From positions 124,001 through 188,000 of the forward strand of contig NZ_JAGGOK010000004.1 in the NCBI RefSeq assembly GCF_018614615.1: a stretch of DNA of 64,000 nucleotides. Reading direction: 5' to 3'. Below, in pieces: positions 51,703 to 60,725 of the stretch (the stretch's first letter is position 1; every line of letters begins with the position of its first letter). The notes under the pieces are model-generated. The model saw nothing but the letters and a program-made list of their open reading frames with translations. It searched no databases and was not told the DNA's origin. The DNA comes from Streptomyces sp. ISL-100. GTDB taxonomy: Bacteria; Actinomycetota; Actinomycetes; Streptomycetales; Streptomycetaceae. The translations under genes were made by a program, and so were the position numbers.

Positions 51703-52158
51703 CTACCTGCCGAACGCTCCGGCGCTGTAGAGGTACAGAGCGACAACCCCCGCCACGCAGGCCAGCACGACCCAGGAGCTGAAGCTCGTGTGCCTTCCTC
51801 GCTGCCGCTGCTTGCCGGCGCCCTTCGCGCGGCCGGCGCTCGACGGGCCCGGCACTCGCGGCGCCGCGTCGACAGCGGCCTCCGCGAGCAGGCGGCGGCA
51901 GGTCGCGGCGAGTTCGCCCGTCCCGGCGGCGAGCGGCACTATCGCTTCCGAACGCGCCGGAGCCGTGGTGCCGCCGTGGAGGATGCGGCCGGCGCGCACG
52001 AGTATCTCGCCCCGGCCCCCCGACGGAGCGAGACTGATCCAGCGCTGCACATGCTCGCCCCGGATGACCACGCCCCCCGCCCGGTCCCGGTACACGGTGT
52101 GCTCACGCCACAGCACCTCGGCCAACTCGCTGGCTGTGTCCCTCAGTTGCCCACTCAT
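51703..52158 (-). CDS. Hypothetical membrane-anchored protein
   Basis: A 151-residue protein. The N-terminal part (ELAEVLWREHTVYRDRAGGV, then VQRWISLAPSGGRGEILVRA) is soluble, followed by a basic linker rich in Lys/Gln/Arg and one C-terminal helix (SFSSWVVLACVAGVVALYLY), a tail-anchor layout. GGGGGAGGA lies directly before the ATG. No family is recognised. Confidence 0.62.
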   Translation of the reverse strand: MSGQLRDTASELAEVLWREHTVYRDRAGGVVIRGEHVQRWISLAPSGGRGEILVRAGRILHGGTTAPARSEAIVPLAAGTGELAATCRRLLAEAAVDAAPRVPGPSSAGRAKGAGKQRQRGRHTSFSSWVVLACVAGVVALYLYSAGAFGR

Positions 52159-52311
52159 TCCTCCCCCTTCGCCCCCACGGCACGCCGATCAAGCAACGCA
52201 CTCTAGCGGCAGGTCCACACCAACTCCGTTCGGGGGGTGTGACTGAGCGCTTCACTTGGCCAGTTGAGCGTTGGCCGGGCAGGCGGCCCGCACAGCGGTA
52301 GCGTCGGCCCC

Positions 52312-52833
52312 ATGATCGTATGGCTCAACGGCACCCACGGCGCAGGCAAGACAACGACCAGTGCACTCGTGCAGCAGCTGATCCCGGATTCACGGGTGTT
52401 CGACGCCGAGAAGGTCGGCGAGACACTCATGGACATCACGCCGGGGCTGCCCTGGACGGGCAATTTCCAGGATTGGCCGCCGTGGCGGCCTCTCGTAGTC
52501 GAGACCGCCCGCCGCGTACTCGACTACACCGGCGGCACTCTGGTGATGCCCATGACCGTCTTGGTCGAGCAGTACTGGCGGGAGATCAGCACGGGCCTCG
52601 CCCAACATGCCATCGCCGTACGGCACTTCGTCCTCCACGCTGACCAAGACACCCTGCGCGGGCGCATCGAGGGGGACACTCTTCTTGGCCCCTCCCCATT
52701 CCGTCTCAAATACCTTGAGCCCTACGCCGAGGCGGCCCGCACCTGGCTACACGGCGAGGCCGAGGTCGTCGACACCACGCACCTCACGCCCGCCCAGGCC
52801 GCCCTGCAGATCGCAGAGGCAGTCAAGAGTTGA
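52312..52833 (+). CDS. TmrB-like P-loop ATP-binding protein
   Basis: A 173-residue P-loop protein. The Walker A motif NGTHGAGKTTTSALVQQL begins at residue 6, followed by RVFDAEKVGETLMDI, DWPPWRPLVVETARRVLDY and GTLVMPMTVLVEQYWREI. This order closely follows TmrB, the Bacillus tunicamycin-resistance protein. It may bind and neutralise a nucleoside antibiotic or act as a small kinase. It stands alone with no antibiotic genes adjacent. Confidence 0.8.
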   Translation: MIVWLNGTHGAGKTTTSALVQQLIPDSRVFDAEKVGETLMDITPGLPWTGNFQDWPPWRPLVVETARRVLDYTGGTLVMPMTVLVEQYWREISTGLAQHAIAVRHFVLHADQDTLRGRIEGDTLLGPSPFRLKYLEPYAEAARTWLHGEAEVVDTTHLTPAQAALQIAEAVKS

Positions 52834-52898
52834 GGTCAGCCCGCCACGCGAAACACAGGCAGGTCGTCACAGCTTCGGACGCTGTCGCTGCGGCTTGT

Positions 52899-53765
52899 CT
52901 AGGCAGGCAAGGCCGTACGGTCCAGGCGCTGCCGCTGCGAGTCCGTGAGCCGGAGGTTTGCCGCAGCGAGATTCTCCTCCAGATGGGCGAGCGAGCCGGT
53001 TCCGGGGATCGGCAGGACGACCGGGGAACGGGCGAGCAGCCAGGCGAGCAGGACCTGGGGAACGGTGGCCCCGAGTTCGCTGGCGACGGTGGCGAGAACG
53101 GACGCCTGACCCGAGGCACTTTCTGCGGCGACGGGACGCCAGGGAAGAAAGGCGATGCCGCCGGCCTCGCATGCCTCCAGAACCGGCTCGTAGTCTCGGT
53201 CGAGGAGGTTGTAGCGATTCTGTACGCTCGCGATCTCGGCGGCCTGCCGGGCCTCGGCGAGCTGCGCGGTGGTGACTTCGGACAGCCCGAGGTGCCCGAT
53301 CTTCCCTTCAAGTTGGAGCTCGCGGAGCGCGCCGATCTGTTCGGCGACTGGAACCTTCGGGTCGATCCGGTGCAGCTGCAGGAGGCCGACGCGCGCAGTC
53401 CGGAGTCGGCGCAGGCTCTGCTCAACCTGCTCGCGCAGGCTTTCCGGCCGTGCGTCGTACGCCCAGCCTTCCGGCCCGGACTGAGTGACCCCGGCCTTGG
53501 TGGTGATCAGCAGGTTGTCCGGGTACGGATACAGGGCGTCGGCCAGGAGTTCCTCGTTGGCCCCCCATCCGTACAGGTGGGCGGTGTCGATCAGAGTGAC
53601 ACCCAGCTCGACAGCGCGCCGGGCCACCGCCATGGCGGCAACCCGCTCAGGGCCGGGCTCGGTCGGCAGGCGCATGGCGCCGAACCCGAGCCGGAACACC
53701 CGGTATTCGCCTCCGATGGAAAACGTGCTCGCCGTGCCCGGAGTGTTCGGTGTGCTTGAAGTCAT
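52899..53765 (-). CDS. Aldo/keto reductase
   Basis: A 288-residue NADPH-dependent TIM-barrel oxidoreductase. The catalytic tetrad can be read: Asp in LIDTAHLYGWG, Tyr in the same motif, Lys in LITTKAGV and His in LLQLHRIDP. The C-terminal SPVVLPIPGTGSLAHLEENL is the cofactor-binding signature. It resembles the pyridoxal-reductase-like AKRs common in Streptomyces. The substrate is unknown. Confidence 0.9.
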   Translation of the reverse strand: MTSSTPNTPGTASTFSIGGEYRVFRLGFGAMRLPTEPGPERVAAMAVARRAVELGVTLIDTAHLYGWGANEELLADALYPYPDNLLITTKAGVTQSGPEGWAYDARPESLREQVEQSLRRLRTARVGLLQLHRIDPKVPVAEQIGALRELQLEGKIGHLGLSEVTTAQLAEARQAAEIASVQNRYNLLDRDYEPVLEACEAGGIAFLPWRPVAAESASGQASVLATVASELGATVPQVLLAWLLARSPVVLPIPGTGSLAHLEENLAAANLRLTDSQRQRLDRTALPA

Positions 53766-54158
53766 CGGTTTCCCCCTCGTCCGCCCGACGATACCGGGGC
53801 TCGCCTCATGCGGAAGTCAGCACGCTGACCCGGCGTGACGATCAGGGACGACGGGCGGCAGCGGCCGTCGGCGCTCAGGTGCAGCTTGCAGATGGCGCTA
53901 TGGCCATCTGGACATTGAGCACGCAATTCTTGCGGGTCGTGACCGTTCCAAGTTGAGTTGGCCCCGCTGCGCGTCACGGTTGGCCAGCAGGGCAACTGTC
54001 CTCTCGCACCTGCGGGGCTTGGGGAGATGCGGTTGATGCGGTCCTGCCTGATCCTGTCGTGGGCTGACACTGGTTCTGATCAGGGAAACAGCGACGCGCC
54101 ACCTGCGCACTGCTGCTCATCCCGCTGCCGGGATGCCAACGGTGAACCGAGGTGGCGG
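53766..54158. other. 393-bp region without a gene; contains the left inverted repeat
   Basis: No gene was found on either strand. It contains the left 62-bp arm of the inverted repeat at 53953-54014. Confidence 0.55.
53953..54014. repeat. Left arm of a 62-bp inverted repeat
   Basis: This segment is the reverse complement of 54700-54761 at 60 of 62 positions (differences at one base in CCGCTGCGCG and one in GGGCAACTG). The pair bounds about 810 bp that contain one hypothetical gene. The arrangement suggests a small non-autonomous mobile element or a duplicated intergenic repeat. Confidence 0.8.
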
Positions 54159-54656
54159 TCAGCAACGCAGGCCGACGATGCCCCAGCCGCGGCGCTCTGC
54201 CTCCGTGACCACCTCGCCCCAGTCGGTGAGAAGGTCGGCAAACGCTTCGAAGGTCGTGATCCATCCGCAGGGCTCCGCGGCGTGCTGGGTGAACGGCTCG
54301 CGCAGAAGTTCCAGTTGGGGTGCCGCCTGCCGCCACCATCCGGCGATCAGCGGCACCTGATCGGGCGGACACCACAGCAACAGGTCCGTGTCCCAGGTGC
54401 ACGGCCGCTCCGGGAGCCCCGAACCGACCCCGGTGGTGTCCTCCAGGCCATGCCAGAACAGAGCATCGTTGAACCGGTCCAGTACCTCGCGCACCGTGGG
54501 CTCGACGAAGTCGCGCATGTGGTCCCAGCGGTGACCGGCCCAAAAGTGCGGCTTGTACGAGCCGAACGTGTTCCGCAAGGCATACCTGCCGTACCAGTCC
54601 TCACCCGGCGGACCTGGATCCGGGTTCCGCCACGCCGTGGATGGCGAGATCGGCAT
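54159..54656 (-). CDS. Hypothetical protein inside the inverted-repeat segment
   Basis: A 165-residue Trp/Pro-rich soluble protein with DWYGRYALRNTFGSYKPHFW, GHRWDHMRDFVEPTVREVLD and EAFADLLTDWGEVVTEAERR. No domain is recognised. It is the only gene between the two 62-bp inverted repeats, so it could be cargo of a small element. No Shine-Dalgarno sequence is obvious before ATG 54656; a shorter start is possible. Confidence 0.5.
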   Translation of the reverse strand: MPISPSTAWRNPDPGPPGEDWYGRYALRNTFGSYKPHFWAGHRWDHMRDFVEPTVREVLDRFNDALFWHGLEDTTGVGSGLPERPCTWDTDLLLWCPPDQVPLIAGWWRQAAPQLELLREPFTQHAAEPCGWITTFEAFADLLTDWGEVVTEAERRGWGIVGLRC

Positions 54657-54699
54657 CGTTGCTTGCCCGCCGTCGACTGCCCACTTCGCACGAAGTCAG

Positions 54700-54761
54700 C
54701 GCAGGTGCGAGAGGACAGCTGCCCTGCTGGCCAACCGTGACGCTCAGCGGGGCCAACTCAA
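54700..54761. repeat. Right arm of the 62-bp inverted repeat, with extra tandem units
   Basis: Inverted partner of 53953-54014. From 54741 the unit CGCTCAGCGG(GG)CCAACTSAAG is repeated: 54741-54762, 54763-54782 and a partial copy at 54783-54789. These extra units are absent at the left end. Confidence 0.8.
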
Positions 54762-54824
54762 GCGCTCAGCGGCCAACTGAAGCGCTCAGTCACAGGGGGC
54801 CTTCGCCCGTGGGCTCGTGAGGCG

Positions 54825-55385
54825 TCAGCTGTAGTCGAGTTCGATGTAGTCGATGTCGGTCAGCTCCACTTGGAGGCCGGGTGCTCGGCGGCCGCGGTCC
54901 TTGAAGTACTCCTCCTGAAGGCCTTCGGCGGCGATGCGTTGCAATTGCTGTTCGGTGGCGCTCGCGGCCTGCGCGTCGAAGAGGCGGCTCGCGTACGCGG
55001 GCGGCAGGTGCTGGGTGATGAGCCGCAGCCGGCTGTCGTCCGTAGTACCCGGCGCCGCGGTGAATCCGAACCGCGCGCGGGTCTCGATCACGATCCCGGT
55101 GGTGCTGGCGGCCTGCTTCTTGGCGCGGTCACGGACCTTGGGCTGCCAGTTCTTGCCCACCTCGGCGACCAGGCGGGCGGCGAGGTCCTTACGGGGCCGC
55201 TTGAACTGACCCTTGAGGTAGCGCTCCACGGTGCGCTGGGAGGTGCCCAACCGCTCGGCCACCGCCTTGGTGGAACCCCTTTCGTGCTTCACGAGGAACC
55301 GCATCTGCGCCTGCGCGGATTTCGGAAGAGGCCGGGTGAACGTGCTCGCTTCCGCCTTGTCGAGGCTGTCGCCCAGAATGCCCAT
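54825..55385 (-). CDS. tpg: Telomere terminal protein Tpg
   Basis: A 186-residue protein that matches Streptomyces terminal proteins, which cap the 5' ends of linear replicons and prime end-patching DNA synthesis. The HTH region reads RFLVKHERGSTKAVAERLGT then SQRTVERYLKGQFKRP; the conserved block IVIETRARFGFTAAPGTTDD and ITQHLPPAYASRLFDA follow; the end is TDIDYIELDYS. The length equals the family norm (about 185). ATG 55385 has AGGGG 8 bases upstream and lies 17 bases after the tap stop, as in known tap-tpg operons. Confidence 0.93.
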   Translation of the reverse strand: MGILGDSLDKAEASTFTRPLPKSAQAQMRFLVKHERGSTKAVAERLGTSQRTVERYLKGQFKRPRKDLAARLVAEVGKNWQPKVRDRAKKQAASTTGIVIETRARFGFTAAPGTTDDSRLRLITQHLPPAYASRLFDAQAASATEQQLQRIAAEGLQEEYFKDRGRRAPGLQVELTDIDYIELDYS

Positions 55386-55402
55386 CGCTGACCCCTGGTC
55401 TC

Positions 55403-57506
55403 CTATTCTCCGTCGGCCGACGCGTCGGTCCCCTTGATGTGCCGGGCGGGGTTGTGGCCTTGATCGAGCATCTGCACAGCCCACATCATCGGTTGGCTGC
55501 CCTCGCACTTGACCATCCCCGGTGAGACGCCGAGGCGGAGTCCTCCGGGCAGCGGCTTGTCCTCGGGCGTGCGGGGCAGGAAATCCAGCGGTGAGGGGCC
55601 GTCGGACAGGTATACGGCGCAGTCGGAGAGGACGGCCACCGGGAAGAGTCCGACGCCTGCGAGCTTGAGCATTTTGCGGTGCATGTTGATCCGGGCGGCA
55701 GAGATAACGGCGGCGCGGATGTCGGGGCGCCAGGTCGGGCGCTCCAGGGCCGGCCAGCGTTCGCCCGGCCGGTAACCCACGCCCTGCGGGCGCTCGCGGA
55801 GCTTGCCGATGCCGCCCTTGACCGTGGATTTGATGGCGGAAAGGACGGCGGCCTGCCCGGCGTCGACCTGCTTGTGCCGGTCCATCGCCGCGAGGAACTC
55901 CGCCTCGCCCATTCCGGATACGACTCCGAGCTGTTCCATGGTGGCCATGTACGCGTCGCGCAGCCGCGAGTACCAGGAGTCCAGGTACGGTCCGTGCTCG
56001 CGGCGGACGTACGCCTGCTCAGGCTGTACCCGGTGACCGAGTTCCACTGCGTAGGCGACGGTCGGCGTCGCGTACCAGGCGGGGCCGTCCGGCCGGACGC
56101 CGTGCGGGGTGAACGGGTTCGGGAGGCGCGGGTCGATCTCGATGTGGGACAGGTTGACGAGCCAGCTGCCGGGCAGCTTCGGGTCGAATGCCGGATTGTG
56201 GATGTGCGCGGCAGGGCCGAGGCCGACGTTCAGCCGGTTCGCGGCGGCGGCGAACGCCATGTTGACGTCGATACCGACGGCGTACGGCTTCGCGCACTCC
56301 TCGTCGGTGAGCAGCTCGGGGTCGCGGATCCACTCGTACGCCTCTTCGTCGAGGACTTCGCCGGGGGTGCGCCGGTGGCCGCGCGGGTGCAGGGCGGCGA
56401 CGACGGGGTGCTCGTCCGGGGCTTCCGGTGGCGCGGGGTCCACCGGGGCGGTGAGCGAACCGGGGTTCGGGCCGGACGACCACGCGCCGGTCGCCGCGTC
56501 CTTGACCGCACGGGTCGGCGGGCGCAGCGCGGTCATCAGCTCCAGGCCGGACACGGCACAGGAACCGCGCGGGGTGATGACTCTGGTGGCGTACGTGCCC
56601 AGTACCTGGGCGAGTTCCGCAGCCGGCAGCCCCGCGGCCTCGCCCCAGGCGCGTGCGTCGAGCGCGCCCCAGGGCACGATCGCGAACTGGACGCACTGGC
56701 GCCGGCCGGCCTGCGCCGGGCGGTACACCCTGGCCCAGGGGCCGAAACCGCGCCTGGTCGTCTTCCAGTTCGCCCGGGCGATCTGCTGGTTGACCTTGTG
56801 GTCCTCGGGCAGGCGAAGACCTCGCCGGTCCTCCAGGGCGGCCGGGAGGCCGAGCCGCTCGGCGGCCGAGGCGGTGATGACAACCAGCGGGTCGGCGTCC
56901 TTGCCGTTGCGGTTCAGCCGGGGCCCCCAGCTGCGCCTCGGAAAGGGCCCAGTCGACCAGGGCGGGAATCGTCGTGGCCGGGCAGTCGAGCACCAGGCCG
57001 CCTACGCAGTACGCCGATCCGTCGCCGTCCAGCACCGCGAGCGGGCCGTTGGCGAGGCGCGGATCGACGGCCACCGCGGCGTGAACGGGCTCTCTCGTCG
57101 CAGGCCGCTTCGCGGACGGGCGGCGCGACGCCGACGGCGTGCGGGCCGGGGACGGCATCGCGGGGGTCTCCGGCGCCGCAGGGGCGGTTGGCCGTTCTGG
57201 CGGAGCGGCAGTGGCTTGTGCTTCCCCCGCTGCGCGAGCGGTTCGCGGTTCGGGCGCGGTTGCCAGTTGGGTGGCGATGCCTTCCAGGAGCTTGGCGTAG
57301 GCGGCTCGGGTGGTTCCCTGAGGTTCGCTGCGGCCTGCTTCCCATCCCGCCACGGTGGTCCGCGTGACGTCGAGTGCGGCGGCGATCTCGTTCTGGGTGA
57401 GGCCGTAGTCGGTGCGCAGCCGGGCGCGCTCGGCCGGCTCGGGCAGGTGAGTGCGGCGCGGCCCGGACTTCAGGAGGGCGTCGACGGGGTCGGGCTTGCT
57501 GGCCAT
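55403..57506 (-). pseudogene. tap: Telomere-associated protein Tap, with a one-base frameshift
   Basis: Tap binds telomeric DNA and recruits Tpg. ATG 57506 starts an XRE-type HTH (ERARLRTDYGLTQNEIAAAL, then VTRTTVAGWEAGRSEP), a Pro/Ala-rich linker, and VAVDPRLANGPLAVLDGDGS to VDWALSEAQLG. At 56920-56928 the frame changes and continues LNRNGKDADPLVVITASAAE, ANWKTTRRGFGPWARVYRPA and onward to 55403. The 2104 bases are one more than 701 codons; removing one base from the GGGG/CCCCC run gives the joined reading AQLGPRLNRNGKDADPL. Total length of about 700 residues is close to known Tap proteins. Confidence 0.88.
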
Positions 57507-57537
57507 GCGGCGCTTGCTCCTTCGGTGTCAGTCGTCG

Positions 57538-57894
57538 TCAGTCGTTGTCGGGCACGGACGTGCGGTGCGGGGCGGCGTCCAGGAACTCGCGCAAGTGCCT
57601 GCCGGTGAGGATGCGGGCGGGATTGCGGCCCGGGGGCAGCGGAAGTCTGTGGCCCAGGGCCCACTGGAAGCGGGCGGCCGGTGCGAGGTCGAAGGCGTAC
57701 TTGCCGCCCGCGGTGACGTCGGGCTGGGAGCTGACGATCCGGAAAGCCCCGACGCAGACGCCGCCGTCGACGAAGGCCAGCAGGAAGTCGCCGTGCTTCC
57801 CGACGGTCTGGGTGGAAAAGCGCCACCAACGGGCCGCTCCTTCCGCAACGGTCTGGCCATTGCGAAGCGACTGCCTCACATCCACCGCGAGCAT
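57538..57894 (-). CDS. Hypothetical protein upstream of tap
   Basis: A 118-residue protein that opens MLAVDVRQSLRNGQTVAEGA and has HGDFLLAFVDGGVCVGAFRI then FDLAPAARFQWALGHRLPLP. It ends 31 bases before tap and could be the first gene of a three-gene telomere operon. No domain is recognised. The start ATG 57894 lacks a strong ribosome site. Confidence 0.6.
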   Translation of the reverse strand: MLAVDVRQSLRNGQTVAEGAARWWRFSTQTVGKHGDFLLAFVDGGVCVGAFRIVSSQPDVTAGGKYAFDLAPAARFQWALGHRLPLPPGRNPARILTGRHLREFLDAAPHRTSVPDND

Positions 57895-58089
57895 CCGTCC
57901 CCCGTCTCCGTTCCGTGCCTTTCTCTGCAGAACGACTCGATCTTAGCCCAGAGCAACACCTTTTATCGGCGGATAAAGAGCGCATCGGCAGTGGCCGCGG
58001 ATCCCGGGCGCAGCTCCAGGAGAAGAAGGACGTGCCACCGCCGAACGCAGGCCTTCAGACACCCCCTGGAGTCCCGAATCCCCTGACTG

Positions 58090-58980
58090 TCATGACGGTG
58101 CCGGGTCGCGGGGGACCTTCCTGCGGCGCAGCCATGCGCGCAGCCCCCGGGAGGTTTCCGGGAGAGGGGGAGGCAGGGGGCGACTGGTCTCCGGGCGTGG
58201 AGCGGGACGGTGGTCGCGCGCCTCGTCCAGAAGCAGCGCGAGGCTCACCCTCTGCCAGAGGATCTCGTCCGGGTCGTCGGCCGGCAGCAGCCGGTCCATG
58301 GCCTCGCGGGCGGCGGGTGATTCACCGTAGCGCCCCACAAGCCCCGGCCTGAGCTTGTTGAGGTAGGCACGCTCGTAGGGGTCGTCGACGACCTCCGCGA
58401 GCTGGACGGGGTCGAGGGCGGAACTCGTGATCGCCGCCTGCTCCCACGGGTCCTCGGTCTGCCGCGTCAGCAGGCCGAGGCGTCGCCCCCGCCAGTTCCG
58501 AGCCCGTCGGTCCTCCCCCGCGTCGAGCACGACGCGCATCCGCTGCGGGGACCTGCCGGTGAGCAGACCCGGCTCGCGAGTGGCGAACTCCTGCAGCTCT
58601 TCGGCGAGATACAGCCAGACGACCGCCCTGTAGCGGTTGAGGTAAAACTTGACCGGCGTGACGTATCCAGCGCGGGCGAGCTTGCCAAACCGGACGGGGC
58701 TGATGTTCATCAGCTGCGCACCCTCGGTGGTCCCTACGGTCCGTACGCGCTCACGCAGCGTCTCTTGATTCCGGTCCGCCGCCCGGAGCCTGTCGATCTC
58801 CTCGCGGGCAACCCGGCGGTGGCTGCCGTCGGCGTCAACCGTGGTGCGGATATGGCCGAGCAGGACGGCGAGGTCGAACTCGCTGCGCTTCAGCCCCAGT
58901 TCCTGGGTGGCCCGTGCTGCGGACAGCGGCCTGCCCGCCTGCGTCACGACGGCGGCGCGGTGTGCTTCTTGTACGGCCAT
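58090..58980 (-). CDS. DUF6397-family protein
   Basis: A 296-residue Arg-rich, helical protein. Helical N-terminal blocks (RATQELGLKRSEFDLAVLLG, then VAREEIDRLRAADRNQETLR) and LMNISPVRFGKLARAGYVTP resemble two winged-helix/MerR-like DNA-binding units; a Pro-rich basic tail follows. I match this to the Streptomyces DUF6397 family from memory. GGGGAG lies before ATG 58980. DNA binding is inferred only. Confidence 0.75.
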   Translation of the reverse strand: MAVQEAHRAAVVTQAGRPLSAARATQELGLKRSEFDLAVLLGHIRTTVDADGSHRRVAREEIDRLRAADRNQETLRERVRTVGTTEGAQLMNISPVRFGKLARAGYVTPVKFYLNRYRAVVWLYLAEELQEFATREPGLLTGRSPQRMRVVLDAGEDRRARNWRGRRLGLLTRQTEDPWEQAAITSSALDPVQLAEVVDDPYERAYLNKLRPGLVGRYGESPAAREAMDRLLPADDPDEILWQRVSLALLLDEARDHRPAPRPETSRPLPPPLPETSRGLRAWLRRRKVPRDPAPS

Positions 58981-59088
58981 GATCGTCTCCCCGTGAGATG
59001 CGAATACTCTCGGTGACGACCGTAGCCTGGATGGCGCGTCACCCGCCCGGCCTGTGGATAACTTCCCGGCCGGGCGAGTAAGCGCAGG

Positions 59089-59502
59089 TCAGAACTCGGT
59101 TCCGGTCACAATTCCCGGCTGCCTCGCGGCAACGCCGAGGTGCTCACCGACGCGGTTGACGAGCAGAGTCATCTCGTACGCGATCTGCCCGATGTCGGCT
59201 TCGGCGGCGCTGAGCACGCACAGACAGCTGCCGTCGCCCGCCGCCGTGACGAAGAGGACCCCCTCATCGAACTCGACCATCGTCTGGCGGACTTTTCCGG
59301 CGCGGAAATGCCGGCCCGACCCCTTGGCAAGGCTGTGCAGTCCGGACGACACGGCGGCCAGATGCTCGGCGTCCTCCCGTGCCAGACCCGTACTCGCCCC
59401 GGTCACCAGGCCATCGTTGGACAGCACCAGTGCGTGCCGCACGTGCTCGACCCGGTTGGTCAGGTCGTCCAGAAGCCAGTCGAGTCCCTTGTTCAGCGCC
59501 AT
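59089..59502 (-). CDS. Roadblock/LC7 protein, second CvnB-type copy
   Basis: A 137-residue roadblock/LC7 protein: LDWLLDDLTNRVEHVRHALV, REDAEHLAAVSSGLHSLAKG and GSCLCVLSAAEADIGQIAYE. It is very similar to the cvnB at 60726, with most residues of the core identical. GGGGAGGGC precedes ATG 59502. Lying after cvnD, it may be a duplicated or alternative partner of the conservon GTPase. Confidence 0.9.
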   Translation of the reverse strand: MALNKGLDWLLDDLTNRVEHVRHALVLSNDGLVTGASTGLAREDAEHLAAVSSGLHSLAKGSGRHFRAGKVRQTMVEFDEGVLFVTAAGDGSCLCVLSAAEADIGQIAYEMTLLVNRVGEHLGVAARQPGIVTGTEF

Positions 59503-59595
59503 GTCGCGGCCCTCCCCGTTAATTTGTTCCCCGTTGGTCTGATCGAGGTCAACCCTTCCCCACTGACGTCGTCGCGGCAAGCACGTGTTCCGGGG

Positions 59596-60201
59596 TCAGC
59601 CGACCGTGTCGAGCAGCCGGGCGGTGTGCATCCTTCCCGCGTATTCGACGAGACGTACCAGAACCTCCTTGCCCGAATCACGATCCCGCGCGTCACAGAG
59701 CACCACCGGCGTCCCCCGGTCGAGGTCGAGGGCACGCGATACGTCGTGCGCGCCGTAGGTCCGTGACCCGGCGAAGCAGTTCACCGCCACGACGAAGGGG
59801 ATGTGGCGGTGCTCGAAGTAGTCCACGGCCGGGAAACAGTCCTCCAGGCGGCGGGTGTCCCCGAGGACAACGGCGCCCAGAGCGCCCTGGGACAGTTCGT
59901 CCCACAGAAACCAGAACCGGTCCTGTCCCGGCGTACCGAAGAGATACAGCGAGAGTCCGGACCGGATGGTGATGCGGCCGAAGTCCATGGCCACGGTCGT
60001 GGTGGTCTTCTGGTCGACGCCTCCGGTGTCGTCGACCGTCTGCCCGGCCTCGCTGAGCTGTTCCTCGGTACGCAGCGGCCGGATCTCGCTGACGGCGCCG
60101 ACGAGGGTGGTCTTGCCGACCCCGAAGCCGCCGGCGACCAGAATCTTCAACGCGAGGGCGGCCGTCTGATCGGCCTTCTCGTCAGAGCGCTCAGAGCCCA
60201 T
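59596..60201 (-). CDS. cvnD: Conservon GTP-binding protein CvnD
   Basis: A 201-residue Ras-like small GTPase. The P-loop VAGGFGVGKTTLVGAVSE is near residue 22, the switch region MDFGRITI near 75 follows, and FGTPGQDRFWFLWDELSQGA is the DxxG-type motif, with AVNCFAG in place of NKxD. Conservons (CvnA-D) work as membrane-bound signalling complexes resembling eukaryotic G-protein systems in Streptomyces. It follows cvnC after 72 bases. Confidence 0.93.
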   Translation of the reverse strand: MGSERSDEKADQTAALALKILVAGGFGVGKTTLVGAVSEIRPLRTEEQLSEAGQTVDDTGGVDQKTTTTVAMDFGRITIRSGLSLYLFGTPGQDRFWFLWDELSQGALGAVVLGDTRRLEDCFPAVDYFEHRHIPFVVAVNCFAGSRTYGAHDVSRALDLDRGTPVVLCDARDRDSGKEVLVRLVEYAGRMHTARLLDTVG

Positions 60202-60273
60202 CGATCACTTCTCTCAGGAGACTGGGTAGTCGGCGGCAGTCAGGGCAGTCGGGGGCAATCGGGGCAGTCGGCG

Positions 60274-60693
60274 CTAGAGCGCTCTCAGGCCCTCGATCAC
60301 CTCTTTCAGGATCCGCTCGTCGGGCAGCTGCGCGGGCGGTACCGGCCGGCTGACCTTGACGTAGCCGGATTCGAGGAGGTCGCCGAGGAGTACGCGGACC
60401 ACGCCGACCGGCAGGTCGGCGCCGGCCGACAGTTCGGCGACGGACTGGGTCTCCAGGCGGCACAGAGCCACCAGGGCGCGGTGTTCGGGGCCGAGCAGCG
60501 ACTCCTCGGCGCTGCCCGGCGCGTTCTCAGCGAGGTCGACGAGCGCGATGAAGTCGAATCGCGCTCCGCTGGGCCCCGGTTCGGTCCTGCCGCCGGTCAT
60601 CGCGTACGGACGTACCAGGGGGCCTGCTTCGGCGTCGAACCAGTGGCTGCCCTGATGGATCGGGTCGGTGCCGGTTTCCCTGTCCTCTGTCAT
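60274..60693 (-). CDS. cvnC: Conservon DUF742 protein CvnC
   Basis: A 139-residue DUF742 protein: WFDAEAGPLVRPYAMTGGRT, HRALVALCRLETQSVAELSA and VLLGDLLESGYVKVSRP, a winged-helix-like fold. These features are diagnostic for CvnC. It sits between cvnB and cvnD. Confidence 0.92.
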   Translation of the reverse strand: MTEDRETGTDPIHQGSHWFDAEAGPLVRPYAMTGGRTEPGPSGARFDFIALVDLAENAPGSAEESLLGPEHRALVALCRLETQSVAELSAGADLPVGVVRVLLGDLLESGYVKVSRPVPPAQLPDERILKEVIEGLRAL

Positions 60694-60725
60694 GTGCGGT
60701 GCCCGCCTTCTGTGCGGTCGTACGG

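Noticed and set aside
55679..57367. A 562-codon plus-strand frame
   Set aside because: It is antisense to tap. The tap reading has strong family matches on both sides of its frameshift.
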